In this document: in pieces, positions 54,436 through 64,000 of the stretch
How positions within the stretch are numbered: the stretch's first letter is position 1
Layout: each line of letters starts with the position of its first letter
NCBI GenBank assembly: GCA_030512335.1
Contig: JAULSU010000006.1
Location: 4,154,001 to 4,218,000, forward strand
Length of the DNA stretch: 64,000 nt
Reading direction: 5' to 3'
Origin: Immersiella caudata
Lineage: Eukaryota; Ascomycota; Sordariomycetes; Sordariales; Lasiosphaeriaceae
Program-made: the position numbers and the translations under genes
The notes under the pieces: model-generated
Seen by the model: the letters and a program-made list of their open reading frames with translations, nothing else
Told to the model about the DNA's origin: nothing
Databases searched by the model: none

Positions 54436-55718
54436 GGTGGCGGCGGTGGCGTCGGGGAGGGGGAGGGGGAGGGGGAAGGTGAGGGTGAGGGGCGGGTGAA
54501 GGCGGTAACGAAGGGAAGGAGTTGGATGCAGAGCGGGAAGAAAAGAGCGAAGAACGGCCGATAGACAACTTGAAAGACAAGTGGAAAACCGCAATCTCAT
54601 ATCTTCAGGTCACACCGGCAGGGACTGCCCAGGAGGGCTGGGATAGATGCCACGGATGCTTCATGGGGTTCGGAATTTTCCCTTCGCATTCGTCATCCAC
54701 AGCTCTATTCCCAACGATCCCGAACTGTTGGGACGGGCCCCCCGCGCGCCCTATCATTTCGGACCCTTCAGATATCAGCCGCGAAAGTGACTCGAGGTTG
54801 CATTTGCGGCCGGCCCGGCGCCGAAATCTTCGAGTGCTTATGGTGAGAAGCGAGGGGCAGCAGAGACCGTTTTGCATGTGACAGTATTGCACGGACCCGG
54901 CGCGGTGGACAGGGTGATGTGGGCCCCTGTTCCGAGGTCCCGTCCGCCCTGAAAATAGGGGCTTGGCGCCCGGGATGATTACCTGAGCGCTCCGCTTTGC
55001 GATGCCGAGGCAAGTGGGGCATGCACGATTTGTTGGCTGCCACTCAGAGTCGGTCTGGACCCCCCTTGGAGAAGGATGGCTGTGATGAGGTTGAGGAGAG
55101 ATGAAGGCAAATCTGCTTGAGTCTTGTTTCATCTTTATGTTTGTCTCTTAAATATGGTACCCCAGAGTTTTAACTTCATGGGGCTCCTCCATGTCTCATC
55201 ACTCACAAGTGGTCTGCTTTGGAAACCCCCCTGTGGGCCGTCTGACGTGATTTGTCACCACTCGGAATTTCTGTTCTCGCAGTTGCCCTCCAACTTTTCT
55301 CGAAAGTAGGAACTGACACATATCGCCTCTTTGTATCAACATGTGAAATAGAGACCCCAGGAGCCTACCGGACTGGGAAAGAACTCCAAACTCAGATCTC
55401 TTTCCAATTTATTCTCACTCGGACGTTACGAGGAACGGCAATCCTCTGGCCATCGTATTACATTTAGGGGATGCGAATATTGTGGGGAAACACAACAATT
55501 CGCGGGTATTCGAGATAGTATTAATTGCAACTTTCCACCTCACCTTTGGATACCCTTCACGTCCACAACTTTGCCGGGACATGAGTGAGATCCCTGGAAA
55601 AGCTAGACCTCCCCGCTTCCCCAATCCTTAGTCAGGTCACCCTGTTGCTAAAACCCCAAGCTTTCGATCATCCCCGCGACTTCCGCTTTTCCCACCACGA
55701 AGACTCAGCACCGTCAAT
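54436..55718. other. Divergent intergenic, 1.3 kb
   Basis: The 5' flanks of the TMEM53-like gene and the thioesterase-like gene. Sequence is mixed GC; no gene seen. Confidence 0.5.
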
Positions 55719-56745
55719 ATGGCTCAACCTCTCAGACCTGACCTGATAACCTACTCCAAGGCCGTCGAAGTGGAAACACTCGACGCAAATACGGGAACAT
55801 ACCGGGCGAACATCAGCGATGCCTACCTCATCGTATCCGGTACGAACCCCTTTTCAACCTTCAACATGATGCACACACAAACTCACAACTCCAGTTCCCA
55901 ACGGCGGCTACGTCGCCGCAACAATTCTCCAAGCCGCATCCCTCTTCATGGCCCCCAAATCCCAACCGCACACCCTAACCGCCCACTGGGAGTTCCTCAC
56001 CCGCTCCACCGTCGGCTCCGTCATCATCACCCTCCAAATCATCAAACCCGGTCGCCAACTCACCACCCTCCACGCCACCCTCTACCAAAACGACCTCCTC
56101 CCCTCCGCCCCCTGGGTCACCTCCACCTCCCGCAAATGCATCACCGCCTACCTCACCATGACCTCCCTCCCCCTCGCCGGCCTCTCCCTCACCACCTTCG
56201 CCCTCTCCAACCCGCCTCCCCCCGCGCCAGACTTCTCCCTCTTGCCGTCTGACACCGACCCCAACTGGACGAACCACCCTTTCCTGTCAACCCACCTCAA
56301 CCGCGTCGCCTCCCTGCAAAACCTCCACTTCTACGCTCCTCGTCCGTCGGCACCACACCAACCACGAACCATCCCCGACATGTGGATCCGCCTATCAACG
56401 CCCAACTCACCCTTCACAACCGTCCACCTCCCCTACGTAATCGACTCCCTCCCCTTCTCCGTCGAAGCCCTCCGTCCCGCTGCCGGTCAAGACGGCCCCT
56501 TTGGCCACGACGAGCTATTCTGGTATCCTACCGTGGTGATGAATCTGGAGGTGAAGAGGCCGCTCGAGGAGAGCCATAAAGTGGAGTGGCTGTTTTTGCG
56601 GATGAAGACGAGGGAGATTATGAATGGGAGGTTTGATTTAGAGGTGGTGGTGATGGATAAAGAGGGGGCGTTGGTGGCGGTGGGGACGCAGGTTGGGTTG
56701 GTGCTGGGGATGGAGAGGAATCTAAAGGGAAGGGGGAAGATGTGA
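55719..56745 (+). CDS. Thioesterase-like (hotdog-fold) protein
   Basis: Exons 55719-55839 and 55895-56745 flank a 55-nt intron (GTACGA...ACTCCAG), giving 323 residues. The N-terminus has the double-hotdog entry VPNGGYVAATILQAASLF followed by a HWEFLTRSTVGSVIITLQIIK strand-turn-strand region, typical of the fungal thioesterase-like superfamily related to acyl-CoA thioesterases. The C-terminal half repeats the fold (DELFWYPTVVMNLEVKRPLEESHKVEWLFLRMKTREIMNGRFDLEVVVMDKEGALVAVGTQVGLV). No signal peptide. Probably hydrolyses an acyl-thioester, or is a catalytically inactive relative; the substrate is unknown. A tRNA-Ser gene follows ~100 bp downstream. Confidence 0.82.
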
Positions 56746-56849
56746 GCGGCCTTGGACTTTGGCTGTGGAAGGAGGAGATGTGAGTTTTCCGGTGCAGTGG
56801 AGCGGAGGAGTATCTAGAGGGGTGGTTTGAAGCAAGAAAATAGACAAAA

Positions 56850-56931
56850 GGCGTGGTGGCAGAGTGGTCTAATGCGCAAGACTCGAAATCTTGTCCCTTC
56901 GGGGGCGTCTGTTCGAATCAGGCCCACGTCG
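56850..56931 (+). tRNA. tRNA-Ser (CGA)
   Basis: 82 nt. The acceptor pairs GGCGTGG with CCACGTC (one G-U), with G as discriminator. The anticodon arm is CAAGA-CTCGAAA-TCTTG, anticodon CGA reading UCG. A long variable arm (CCCTTCGGGGGC region) and a T-arm with loop TTCGAAT are well paired. All features fit a functional intron-less tRNA-Ser. Confidence 0.95.
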
Positions 56932-58061
56932 TCATTTTTGCTCCTGTTCGGATATCGTTTTGCTTCACGTGCATTTGAAATGGCAAAGTTCAAGGAGGGG
57001 TGCACCTTCCTGGGCAGCTCTTTCCTTCCGTGTTTACCGCTGTCATCCACAAACAACCTTCGGGCCAGCGACAACTCACAACCTGTGCCACTGGACAAGA
57101 CTTGTCCGTCAACTTACATCGACAGCACAAATTGCCAGATTTTGACACTTCGTGGCATTTTCATTACATGACACCGAGACGATGCATCAACTGTCTCTTC
57201 AAACATGGGACTTGGGCATCAGTCCCCAGTCTGGAGTCGTCACGCAACAATGCATGGCGGTCAAGTCGACAACAAACAAAGTCGACAACCCGATCTTCCG
57301 ATGGGATCTGAGACACGCTGAGTCACCAGTTGGTCTCCACCAAGCATTTCGAGGAGGGAGCGCTGGGGTGGTTGGCGATGCAGGAACAAAAAATGTCAGC
57401 CAATAGGATGCTGCCGCGCAGAGCTGCAGCCAAACAAGCGGTGTCTGCCCAGCCTGAAACGACAGGAGCGCACGAGACCGCCTGGCGTGTCAGCTAGACC
57501 GTTTTTGCTCATTTGGGCGACAGGGCGGGCGAGTGGCTGCCAGCGCGAGGGCTCTCAGCTGGCTGACACGTCACACCAGTGGTCACGTTTTGGCTTCGTG
57601 GTCCAGCGCTGAAGTGGCCATTTTGGGCACACCTTGGGCTCGCGGGAGTCGGGCTCCAAAGTAGAGCCCGAGAGGGCGGACCACTCACTGGCGTCTTGAT
57701 AATATTTTGTAGCTGACAGTGGACGGAACGGACTCGCCCGACCAGAGTTCAGGAGAACCCATTGGTCCCGACTTGGGATGCAGCCAATCTTCCCCGGCGT
57801 CAAAAGTCCCACTTCCAGCTCGCCCTGATGCGACCCCGTTGCTGCCGTACCGTGCATCCGGGATGCTGAACACCCTGGCTTGGGCATGAACACGCAGTCG
57901 TCGAGACTTGAGATAAAAGGGGGCATCTTGTCAGCTCAACTCAACCTTCTTTTTTCTCCAGACAACAACCAAGCACAGAGACGAGAAGCCAAAAGCTCAC
58001 CAACACACAACATCAACCAAACACCCAACACTCACAACCTTCCCCACACAACACCGCCAAC
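56932..58061. other. Intergenic, 1.1 kb
   Basis: The 3' flank of the tRNA and the promoter of the gene at 58062. The last ~60 bp is CA-rich, typical of a 5' UTR (acaccaacac type). No other gene seen. Confidence 0.5.
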
Positions 58062-58808
58062 ATGCTCGACGCCCAGGAAATGGTGCTTTTCCCCAGCCCC
58101 CCTTCCCCTTTGTTTTCTTCTTCTCACTAACATATGTTTTTTTTTCAGAGACGCCGCTGGAGCGACAAGACCTCCGCGACCTTCTCCCCCCGCGAGTTCC
58201 GCCAGGAATTCACCTACGGCCCCGACAACCGCGAGCTCGAAATCGACTTCTCCAACTGCCGCTCCATCGTCTTCCTCGACGGCGACGGTCGCCGCGGCGG
58301 CGAGGACCTCCTCCTGATGGCCCGCGGCTCCGGCCACGTCACCCTCCCCGCCGGCGTCCAAGTCCGCGTCGTCGCCGGCAGCGTCAAGCTTGCGCCCCAG
58401 CCTCCGGCCGGCGACTCAGTCGTCGGCAGCACCTACGGTGCTCAGGGCGGCTTCCGCGCTCCGCCGCCGACCCGCGCGAGCTCTTATGCGGGGACTTCTG
58501 TCAGCTCGGGCTCGACGTATAGGAGTGCCCAGGGCGGTGCTTCGCAGGCTACTGCTTCCTACCGTGGGGAGAACCCCAGCCCGCCGCGCAGCAGTGCGGG
58601 GTTCCGCGCTGCCGGCAGCCATGTTGGCACCTATGTGCAGGCCAGGCGGGTTCCTCTCCCCCAGAGCCGTGTCGGTGGTGCGGATGATTGGGAGGTCCAG
58701 GAGGAGGCGGATGGCGATTGGGATATGGACACCCGTAGCATTGCGCCCAGCGAGAGCGTCAGCTCGGTTGGGAGCCGCAACCGTGTCGGTCCCCGTGACT
58801 TTTACTAG
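58062..58808 (+). CDS. Hypothetical basic/low-complexity protein
   Basis: A 21-nt first exon (58062-58082, MLDAQEM) and exon 58149-58808 across a 66-nt intron (GTGCTT..., branch CTAACA, TTTTTTCAG) give 226 residues. The start of exon 2 is ordered (RRRWSDKTSATFSPREFRQEFTYGPDNRELEIDFSNCRSIVFLDGDG), a possible small globular region; the remainder is Gly/Ser/Arg/Pro-rich and disordered, ending GPRDFY. No signal peptide or membrane helix. The tiny first exon is supported by splice sites and CA-rich leader; a start inside exon 2 is not available because the nearest in-frame ATG lies in the intron. Family unrecognised. Confidence 0.6.
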
Positions 58809-59380
58809 GGGGTGAGAGTTGGGGAACGAGGGTGGTTATCTGACGGAGTCCCATGGGGATTGAGCCGATATCAGCTCTGCTCTTTTGTTTCCCGGTCTTC
58901 ACTTAGCTAGGAGAGTCAAGGATGAACGCGCTGGATTTGGGTCGAGGATTTGCATTGATAGACGGGATATGGCACCCCGGCGTGGGGCCGAGCATGTATC
59001 TACAGCATTTGGGAATGGCATTGGGACAGGACAGATCAATCATACTGCATCCACTGACTGACTTCCAACTTGACTGACTTTTTGTGACGTGAATGACAGG
59101 ATGTTGCAAATTGCAACGGCAGAAAACAGAGGCAGAAACATTGAAACCAACAAGAAGTGCATGCCTTGAAGCCGTCCGAAGTGGGTTACAATTCAGCCCC
59201 TGAACCACAGCAAGCTCGGGCAGATGGCCACGAGAAAAAAAAAAGTGAGCGAGATCCTCCACACCGCACCAGAGAAAAGGCGGAAACGAGAGAGACAAAA
59301 GGCGGTAAAAATGACAGGTGACAGCAGGACCGGATCTAAACCAAAATTCTGACCCAATCCCCCTCATCTCGATCTCGCTC
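58809..59380. other. Convergent intergenic, no gene seen
   Basis: The 3' flanks of the low-complexity protein and the phosphatase. Nothing recognisable. Confidence 0.5.
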
Positions 59381-59995
59381 TCAAACCTCAACAAGCTTAA
59401 CTCCTTCCCCCTGCCCCGCAACCTTATAACCCCTCCACCCCGCCTTTGGCAAATCAATCCCCCCATCCCCCGTCAAAAACTTCATAAATACCCCATGCGT
59501 CACCACAACCACATCCTTCCTCTCCCCTTCTCCCTTCCCTTCCAAACCCCTCACCACCTCGGCCAACCGTCCTCTCACAGCCCCCGCCCTCCCCTCCACA
59601 CTCTCATCATCCCCCTTGTTCCTCCCCTCTTTCACAAACCACCCCTCTTCCAACCCGCTGAAATCAACGCCGGGGAAGTCCCCCTTCAACTCGGTTACGT
59701 CGCGACCAGTGTCGCAGGGAAGCTCACTCCTCTCCTGCAAATCCGCATCCAGAACCAACTTCACATCCCCCTTCGTGATGAGCTCTCCAAAGGCAGAGAG
59801 CGTCGTTTCGAGGGTGCGACGCAGCGGGGAGGAGATGATCACGGCGATGGAGGAGAGGTGGGGGAAGGTTTTGGCGAGGGCGGAAGCTTGGGTGAAGCCT
59901 GTGGGGGTCAGGCCGGGGTCGCGGAGGGAGAAGTCTTTTGTGATGTTGTGGGTTGATTCGGCGTGGCGGACTACGTAGATTGTAGGGGTTGCCAT
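59381..59995 (-). CDS. Histidine phosphatase (phosphoglycerate-mutase-like)
   Basis: 204 residues from the ATG at 59995, chosen because the domain starts at once (MATPTIYVVRHAEST). Motifs: VVRHAEST (Arg10, His11 as phosphoryl acceptor), SSPLRRTLET (Arg59/60), LDADLQERSELPCD (Glu88), and VVVVTHGVF (His167). This is the complete catalytic set of the histidine-phosphatase superfamily. Members act on sugar phosphates, nucleotides or phosphoproteins; size and short C-terminus favour a small broad-specificity phosphatase rather than glycolytic mutase. An in-frame ATG at 60277 would add 94 residues of Gln/Arg-rich leader that might be mitochondrial; I consider it 5' UTR. Confidence 0.9.
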   Translation of the reverse strand: MATPTIYVVRHAESTHNITKDFSLRDPGLTPTGFTQASALAKTFPHLSSIAVIISSPLRRTLETTLSAFGELITKGDVKLVLDADLQERSELPCDTGRDVTELKGDFPGVDFSGLEEGWFVKEGRNKGDDESVEGRAGAVRGRLAEVVRGLEGKGEGERKDVVVVTHGVFMKFLTGDGGIDLPKAGWRGYKVAGQGEGVKLVEV

Positions 59996-60722
59996 GTTTG
60001 CGGGTAGTGGGGGTTGAAATTTGGCTTGGAGTTTTTCTGGTGTGTTGTTGACTGGTTGGGCGTCGCGAGACTTTGTTGTTTTGGTACCAAAAGTCGATTG
60101 TTGCAGACGTGCTGATGCCAAGAGTTGTTGAACTGGTCTGCCTGTTTTCAGGGGAAGGGGAAGTTGGGTTTCTTGCTGCTGCTGTATGCTGGCCTGACGC
60201 AAGTATGCCAAATGGAAGTTGTGTTGACGGCTCCGAGTCCTGGTGAAGAGACTGCTTCCAAGTTCCAGTCTGCTCAATTCAATTTACGCTATCTACACCT
60301 GTGCCTCAATAAGACTACTTTCCTTTTCCCACGACGGCTTCTTCGACTGTCTTTGTTGCGAGGTGAAAGGAAGAAGATTTTGGGTTTGTGCGGGATCGGG
60401 GCCTTTTATCGTGACCCCTCACTTGCAAGTTGTTGTGATTCGGTCGAGAAATCACGCAATCCCGGCATGCATGAAGGCGATGGCCGGACGCAACCTTTTC
60501 ATCGTTGCAGGCAGCACACGACATGCCATCCCTGACATCATGGTTTGTCACACCAACTTTGTTTCCTTTGATGTTTGTCAACAAGGTGATACCATGCTCT
60601 GTGACTTTACTTGTCGTGTGGGGATTGAACCATGGTGTTGTTCTAGAACCTCGCGGACTGGTAGCAGTCAACCTCGGCTAGATATTATTACAAAACTTCT
60701 TACGACCGCTAGACGACCATTG
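59996..60722. other. Intergenic, no gene seen
   Basis: The 5' flank of the histidine phosphatase and the 3' flank of the hypothetical at 60723. Nothing recognisable. Confidence 0.5.
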
Positions 60723-61649
60723 CTACCTGCACCGCTCCCAATCGTCGAACTCATAATCGCTGTCACTCCCACCTTCGCTGACGGCAACCCACCCCCTATC
60801 CCCATCATCCGAAATAGTGCCCTCTGTCCGCCCATCAGTCCACGCCCATCCCGCATTTCCCCCTTGACCAACAAACTCCCACTCACCCCCCTCCCAAACC
60901 CCTTCACTCCTCGAATCCGGCGTGCTCCTCTCCTCCCTATCCGTACCAACCGGCGTGCTCACCCCCCTCTCCACCCCCCTCCCCCTCCTCCTTGTCCTCT
61001 TCTCCACCTTCCACCTAACCACATACCCCGGCTCCTCCCATAAAACATCCCTCTCCCTAATAACATCCCCCATCCTAACATTCCCCCCTCTCCATTCCTC
61101 CACCTCCTCATCCTCGCACTCCACCATCGCAATCCTCTCCCCAGGCATCTCCACCCCAGCTTTATGCATCTCCATCCCCTCTTTTCTCCTTGCAGCCCAC
61201 TCCCTCTTCCTATCCTCCCACGTCCGACTCATCATGTACTCCCAACAACACTCACACCTCGAATAAAAGGACTTGTGTCGTCTTGCGCCGGCTTCGATGT
61301 AAGTGAGGAAGTGAGGCTTGTTTGGTTCCGGTGGTGGGGTGCCTGGGGATGTCTTTTGGAGGTCCCAGAGGTGTTGGTACCAGAGGTTGGCGTCGCCGTC
61401 CCAGCATTGGGCCGAGGCGAGCTTGTTGCGGCGCCAGGGGAGGGGGTTGCGGTGGTGTTTGCCGCGGGGGTTGGGGTTGGCGGTGGGGAGGCGGCCGGGG
61501 AGGTAGCGGTGGGTTGTGAGGTGGAGGAGGAAATCGGGTTCGGATTCAGAGATGTGGGGGGCCATTTTGGGTGAGTTCCCGTTGAGGGTTGGGTGGGGTG
61601 GTCGGTGGAGGAGGTTTGGGTGTTGGAACGGGAACTGGGAAGGGTCCAT
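60723..61649 (-). CDS. Hypothetical protein, Arg/Glu/Trp-rich
   Basis: 308 residues, single exon, from the ATG at 61649; a second in-frame ATG (MAPHISE) 28 codons later is possible. The N-terminal third has order (FLLHLTTHRYLPGRL, NLWYQHLWDLQK, PHFLTYIEAGARRHKSFYSRCECCWEYMM) with a CxCC cluster that could bind metal. The rest is highly charged and Gly/Trp-containing (VVRWKVEKRTRRRGRG, ending DYEFDDWERCR). No signal peptide or membrane helix. Likely a nuclear or cytosolic protein; family unrecognised. Confidence 0.6.
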   Translation of the reverse strand: MDPSQFPFQHPNLLHRPPHPTLNGNSPKMAPHISESEPDFLLHLTTHRYLPGRLPTANPNPRGKHHRNPLPWRRNKLASAQCWDGDANLWYQHLWDLQKTSPGTPPPEPNKPHFLTYIEAGARRHKSFYSRCECCWEYMMSRTWEDRKREWAARRKEGMEMHKAGVEMPGERIAMVECEDEEVEEWRGGNVRMGDVIRERDVLWEEPGYVVRWKVEKRTRRRGRGVERGVSTPVGTDREERSTPDSRSEGVWEGGEWEFVGQGGNAGWAWTDGRTEGTISDDGDRGWVAVSEGGSDSDYEFDDWERCR

Positions 61650-62286
61650 TTATTTAACTGGATGGGATTGATGTGAAGTCAGGGTATCGAGTCGAAGATG
61701 GATTTGGGTGATGGCAGAGTTGAGCACTTGCGGCGTCGCGGTCAGCCCGAATAGGAATGGTTGAGGACGGTGAGGACGCCCACAGCCACGGTCTTCACAG
61801 CCATGGTCTTGGCAGTGATCCCCCTACCCCAGTTTCCGACATCGAGCGAAGGCGCATTTGTGCGAAAGCCTTAGATCTCAAATGAGGATAAACCCTTGCA
61901 AAAAAAAAGAGGCTTCTCCAATGTTTTCTGGGGCGGTGCTGTGGTTGAGTGCTTCAATCGCAGCAAGTTTCCCCACGGTGAGTCTTGGCATCATTTTGAC
62001 CTTGAAGCTTCGGTGGACTTGGCAAGTCGCATACCTAGCCGGCGGCCTCCAACTTCAAGTCAACTTCAATAATGACACCTCGGGCATCCAGGAGGGACGA
62101 TCTTCACTGCATCCGCCAAACCATGAATCTACGTCTCTGTTCCAGGCGCTGTGGAACCGAATTGAGCATGTGCATGACATGCGGTAAAGTCCCGAACAGA
62201 CTGACGACGCTATGTGTTGATTCCGGATGGACTCGGGATCACGGGTTGCGCTTCCCAACCCAAACACCATCACAGAAATACAACGA
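61650..62286. other. Intergenic, no gene seen
   Basis: The 5' flank of the hypothetical gene up to the tRNA-Trp gene. A short A run is at 61899-61908. Nothing else. Confidence 0.5.
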
Positions 62287-62358
62287 GGCCTTGTGGCGCA
62301 ACGGTAGCGCGTTCGACTCCAGATCGAAAGGTTATCCGTTCAAATCGGGTCAGGGTCA
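62287..62358 (+). tRNA. tRNA-Trp (CCA)
   Basis: 72 nt. The acceptor pairs GGCCTTG with CAGGGTC (two G-U), with A as discriminator. The anticodon arm TTCGA-CTCCAGA-TCGAA gives anticodon CCA. The T-arm ATCCG-TTCAAAT-CGGGT is well paired. No intron. Confidence 0.95.
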
Positions 62359-63747
62359 AGCTTCTGTTTTTGCATGTGGCACTCCTCAGGGACCCGCACC
62401 CCCTTGGCGAGTTCCATGAAGGCAGGTGGGCAAGCGGATGGATCCAGCCATAGTGGGCTTCTTCTGTCGTCCAGGCTTCGGGTTCACAAGTTGGTACAAA
62501 GAACTTACGAACGAGCCACTGTGATTCGGATGTGTTGTTTCTGTAGTTGGTGGGGCACATGGATTCTGTTACAGGGAAGTGGCGAGGTATCCCAGCAGAG
62601 AATGTAGTACGGGGGAACTCCTCGAATAGTACAAAGCCTACAGCAGGACTGGGAGATAGGCTTGTGGGGTACCATTGGATGCCGGGAGACTTCTCAAGGC
62701 AGACAAAGCAACGTGCTCCAACTTGAGGGGACGTTGGCGCCTGCCAGGGGTCGCACAAACAGCACAACGTGAGGGGTACGTGTAAGCAAACATGCCACTC
62801 AAATGTGTCGTGTTGAAGGCGACTGAGCGCGGAATTAAAGCCGGGTCCGAGTTTGGCCTGTGTCATTGAGTAAGGAACGCAGAAAATTGCGTATATGTCC
62901 GAGGTTGGAGCCGTGATGAGCGGTCGGAAACCGGCAAGGACCAAGTTAATCTCTTGACCCCCCTTTGATATCTTGCCGTTCACTGCCGCAGCTGTCGTGT
63001 AGGGCAGGTCTCTTTACACTGCAATACAGAGGCGTTGTTAATCGTATCGCCGGTTGAGACTCAATAATACCACCTGCCAAGCCTGTCAACGCAGGCCTAG
63101 AATCTCTCGGCAGGGGCTGTTGACCGCATTCCGTCCGCGTATGACGACAGACGACATCGTCGGCAAGGCGGAGACGCTTTTTGGGCTTCGTACGCCCCGC
63201 GGTTGTGCACAGGCAGCCCTCGCATCGTAGCGTCGCAGGAGTCGCGTGGGCGATCCTAAGCGCGCATCCCGTCATGTGGGAGCCAAAATAAATTGGGCTG
63301 CAGCCAAATGCCGAGAGGTGATGGCTCGCGCCTCCCGCGTCCGCTGGCAATTGCGCCTGCTTATTTAGGCAGGAGACAGGGTTGGCTCTGCGGTCAGAGT
63401 CGCCCGTCCACGGATTCATTGTTGCTTCCTTTGATTGCAAAAAGCTACCCTCGAGGCAGGCTCCCCTTTTTCGTGCTGCAGTGGTCGGCAATTGCGACGT
63501 TGGCGTCATGGCGGATGACCATAGACGTGTAACCCATTACGAATCATGGATGGCTGAGAGCGAAGAATGGGCGTTTTATGTGGATGATAGGGAGCAGATT
63601 TAGTATTTAAAGTATGGTATCTGAGTCTATGATGGTGTTACATCTTCTGTCTCGCTACCACTGCCGACATTACGCCAACTTTCTTGGCCGTCCATCTGTG
63701 GTGACACTAAGACGTTTCCGAGCTATCCCAACCAACTGTCCGCAATC
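62359..63747. other. Intergenic, 1.4 kb
   Basis: A 237-codon minus frame (62270-62983) overlaps the tRNA-Trp gene and lacks any domain; rejected. No other gene seen before the right-edge secreted protein. Confidence 0.45.
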
Positions 63748-64000
63748 ATGAAGGGGCTCAATGTAGCCGCAGTTCTCCTCACAGGGCTTTTGCCAGTCGT
63801 CTACGGAAAAGAACTTCCACCCGATGATGGAGTCTCTGCATTTTACGACACTGGCGCTGTCCACGAGCAGCTCATGGCCAAGAAGATGGTCAGCAGCTTC
63901 TAAACCCCTGACTCCTGAACCTACACTAACGCTTCAAACAGTCAACCTGGAACCGCCAACGAAGCCGCGGATCGTTCAACTCCCGCAAATGGAAGAGTCG
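63748..64000 (+). CDS. Secreted protein, 5' fragment (runs off right edge)
   Basis: Exon 1 is 63748-63888 (47 codons) with a clear signal peptide (MKGLNVAAVLLTGLLPVVYG), then KELPPDDGVSAFYD...LMAKKM. A 53-nt intron (63889-63941; GTCAGC, branch CACTAAC, CAAACAG) joins exon 2 (STWNRQRSRGSFNSRKWKS) at the edge. The mature start is mixed charge with no Cys so far. The complete protein lies beyond the window; family unknown. Confidence 0.65.

Noticed and set aside
62270..62983. 237-codon minus frame
   Set aside because: It overlaps the well-formed tRNA-Trp gene and shows no domain or signal peptide.
1..64000. CRISPR arrays, insertion sequences, prophage or bacterial operons
   Set aside because: None seen; the gene structure is eukaryotic throughout with spliceosomal introns.

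Overview
The window looks like nuclear DNA of a filamentous ascomycete, most likely a Sordariomycete (Sordariales-like). Genes are GC-rich at third positions and carry short introns of about 47-114 nt with GT...AG ends and CTRAY branch points. Typical fungal families are present: HET-domain proteins, a Pth11-like rhodopsin-fold membrane protein, GH6 cellobiohydrolases with CBM1, anion:cation-symporter MFS permeases, a fungal P450, a NACHT-type NLR and intron-poor nuclear tRNAs. No species can be named from the sequence alone.

Layout, left to right. 0-5.4 kb: the N-terminus of a secreted protein running off the left edge, a dual-specificity phosphatase, a HET gene with a reading-frame break, and a small secreted protein. 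7-14.3 kb: a rhodopsin-fold membrane protein, a decayed HET gene and an MFS permease. 14.9-22.2 kb: a decayed secreted-protein gene, a three-module Cys-rich secreted protein, a tRNA-like sequence, a Cys-rich single-pass membrane protein and a second MFS permease. 22.2-28.4 kb: 6.3 kb without a recognisable gene. 28.4-34.1 kb: a spliced but stop-interrupted gene, a coiled-coil protein and a decayed NACHT NLR that carries a 14-nt tandem array and perfect hairpins. 34.3-43.6 kb: a phospholipase D-type protein, a GH6 with N-terminal CBM1, a secreted SET-domain protein and a P450. 44-52.7 kb: a small zinc-ribbon protein, a decayed SRPK-like kinase, a secreted nonapeptide-repeat protein with a probable GC-AG intron, a frameshifted hypothetical and a second GH6 with C-terminal CBM1. 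53.5-64 kb: a TMEM53/DUF829 protein, a thioesterase-like protein, tRNA-Ser(CGA), a histidine phosphatase, two hypotheticals, tRNA-Trp(CCA) and the start of a secreted protein at the right edge.

Functional themes are plant-biomass breakdown (two GH6 enzymes with opposite CBM1 placement), small-anion uptake (two permeases of one family), small secreted or surface proteins, and conspecific or heterospecific recognition (two HET genes and one NLR). The recognition genes are in unusually poor repair: one HET gene has a possible frame break, another has two in-frame stops, and the NLR has lost its P-loop. No intact undescribed defence system was found. The best candidates for follow-up are the eroded HET/NLR loci with their structured insert, the Cys-rich and repeat-containing secreted proteins, and the non-canonical GC-AG intron.
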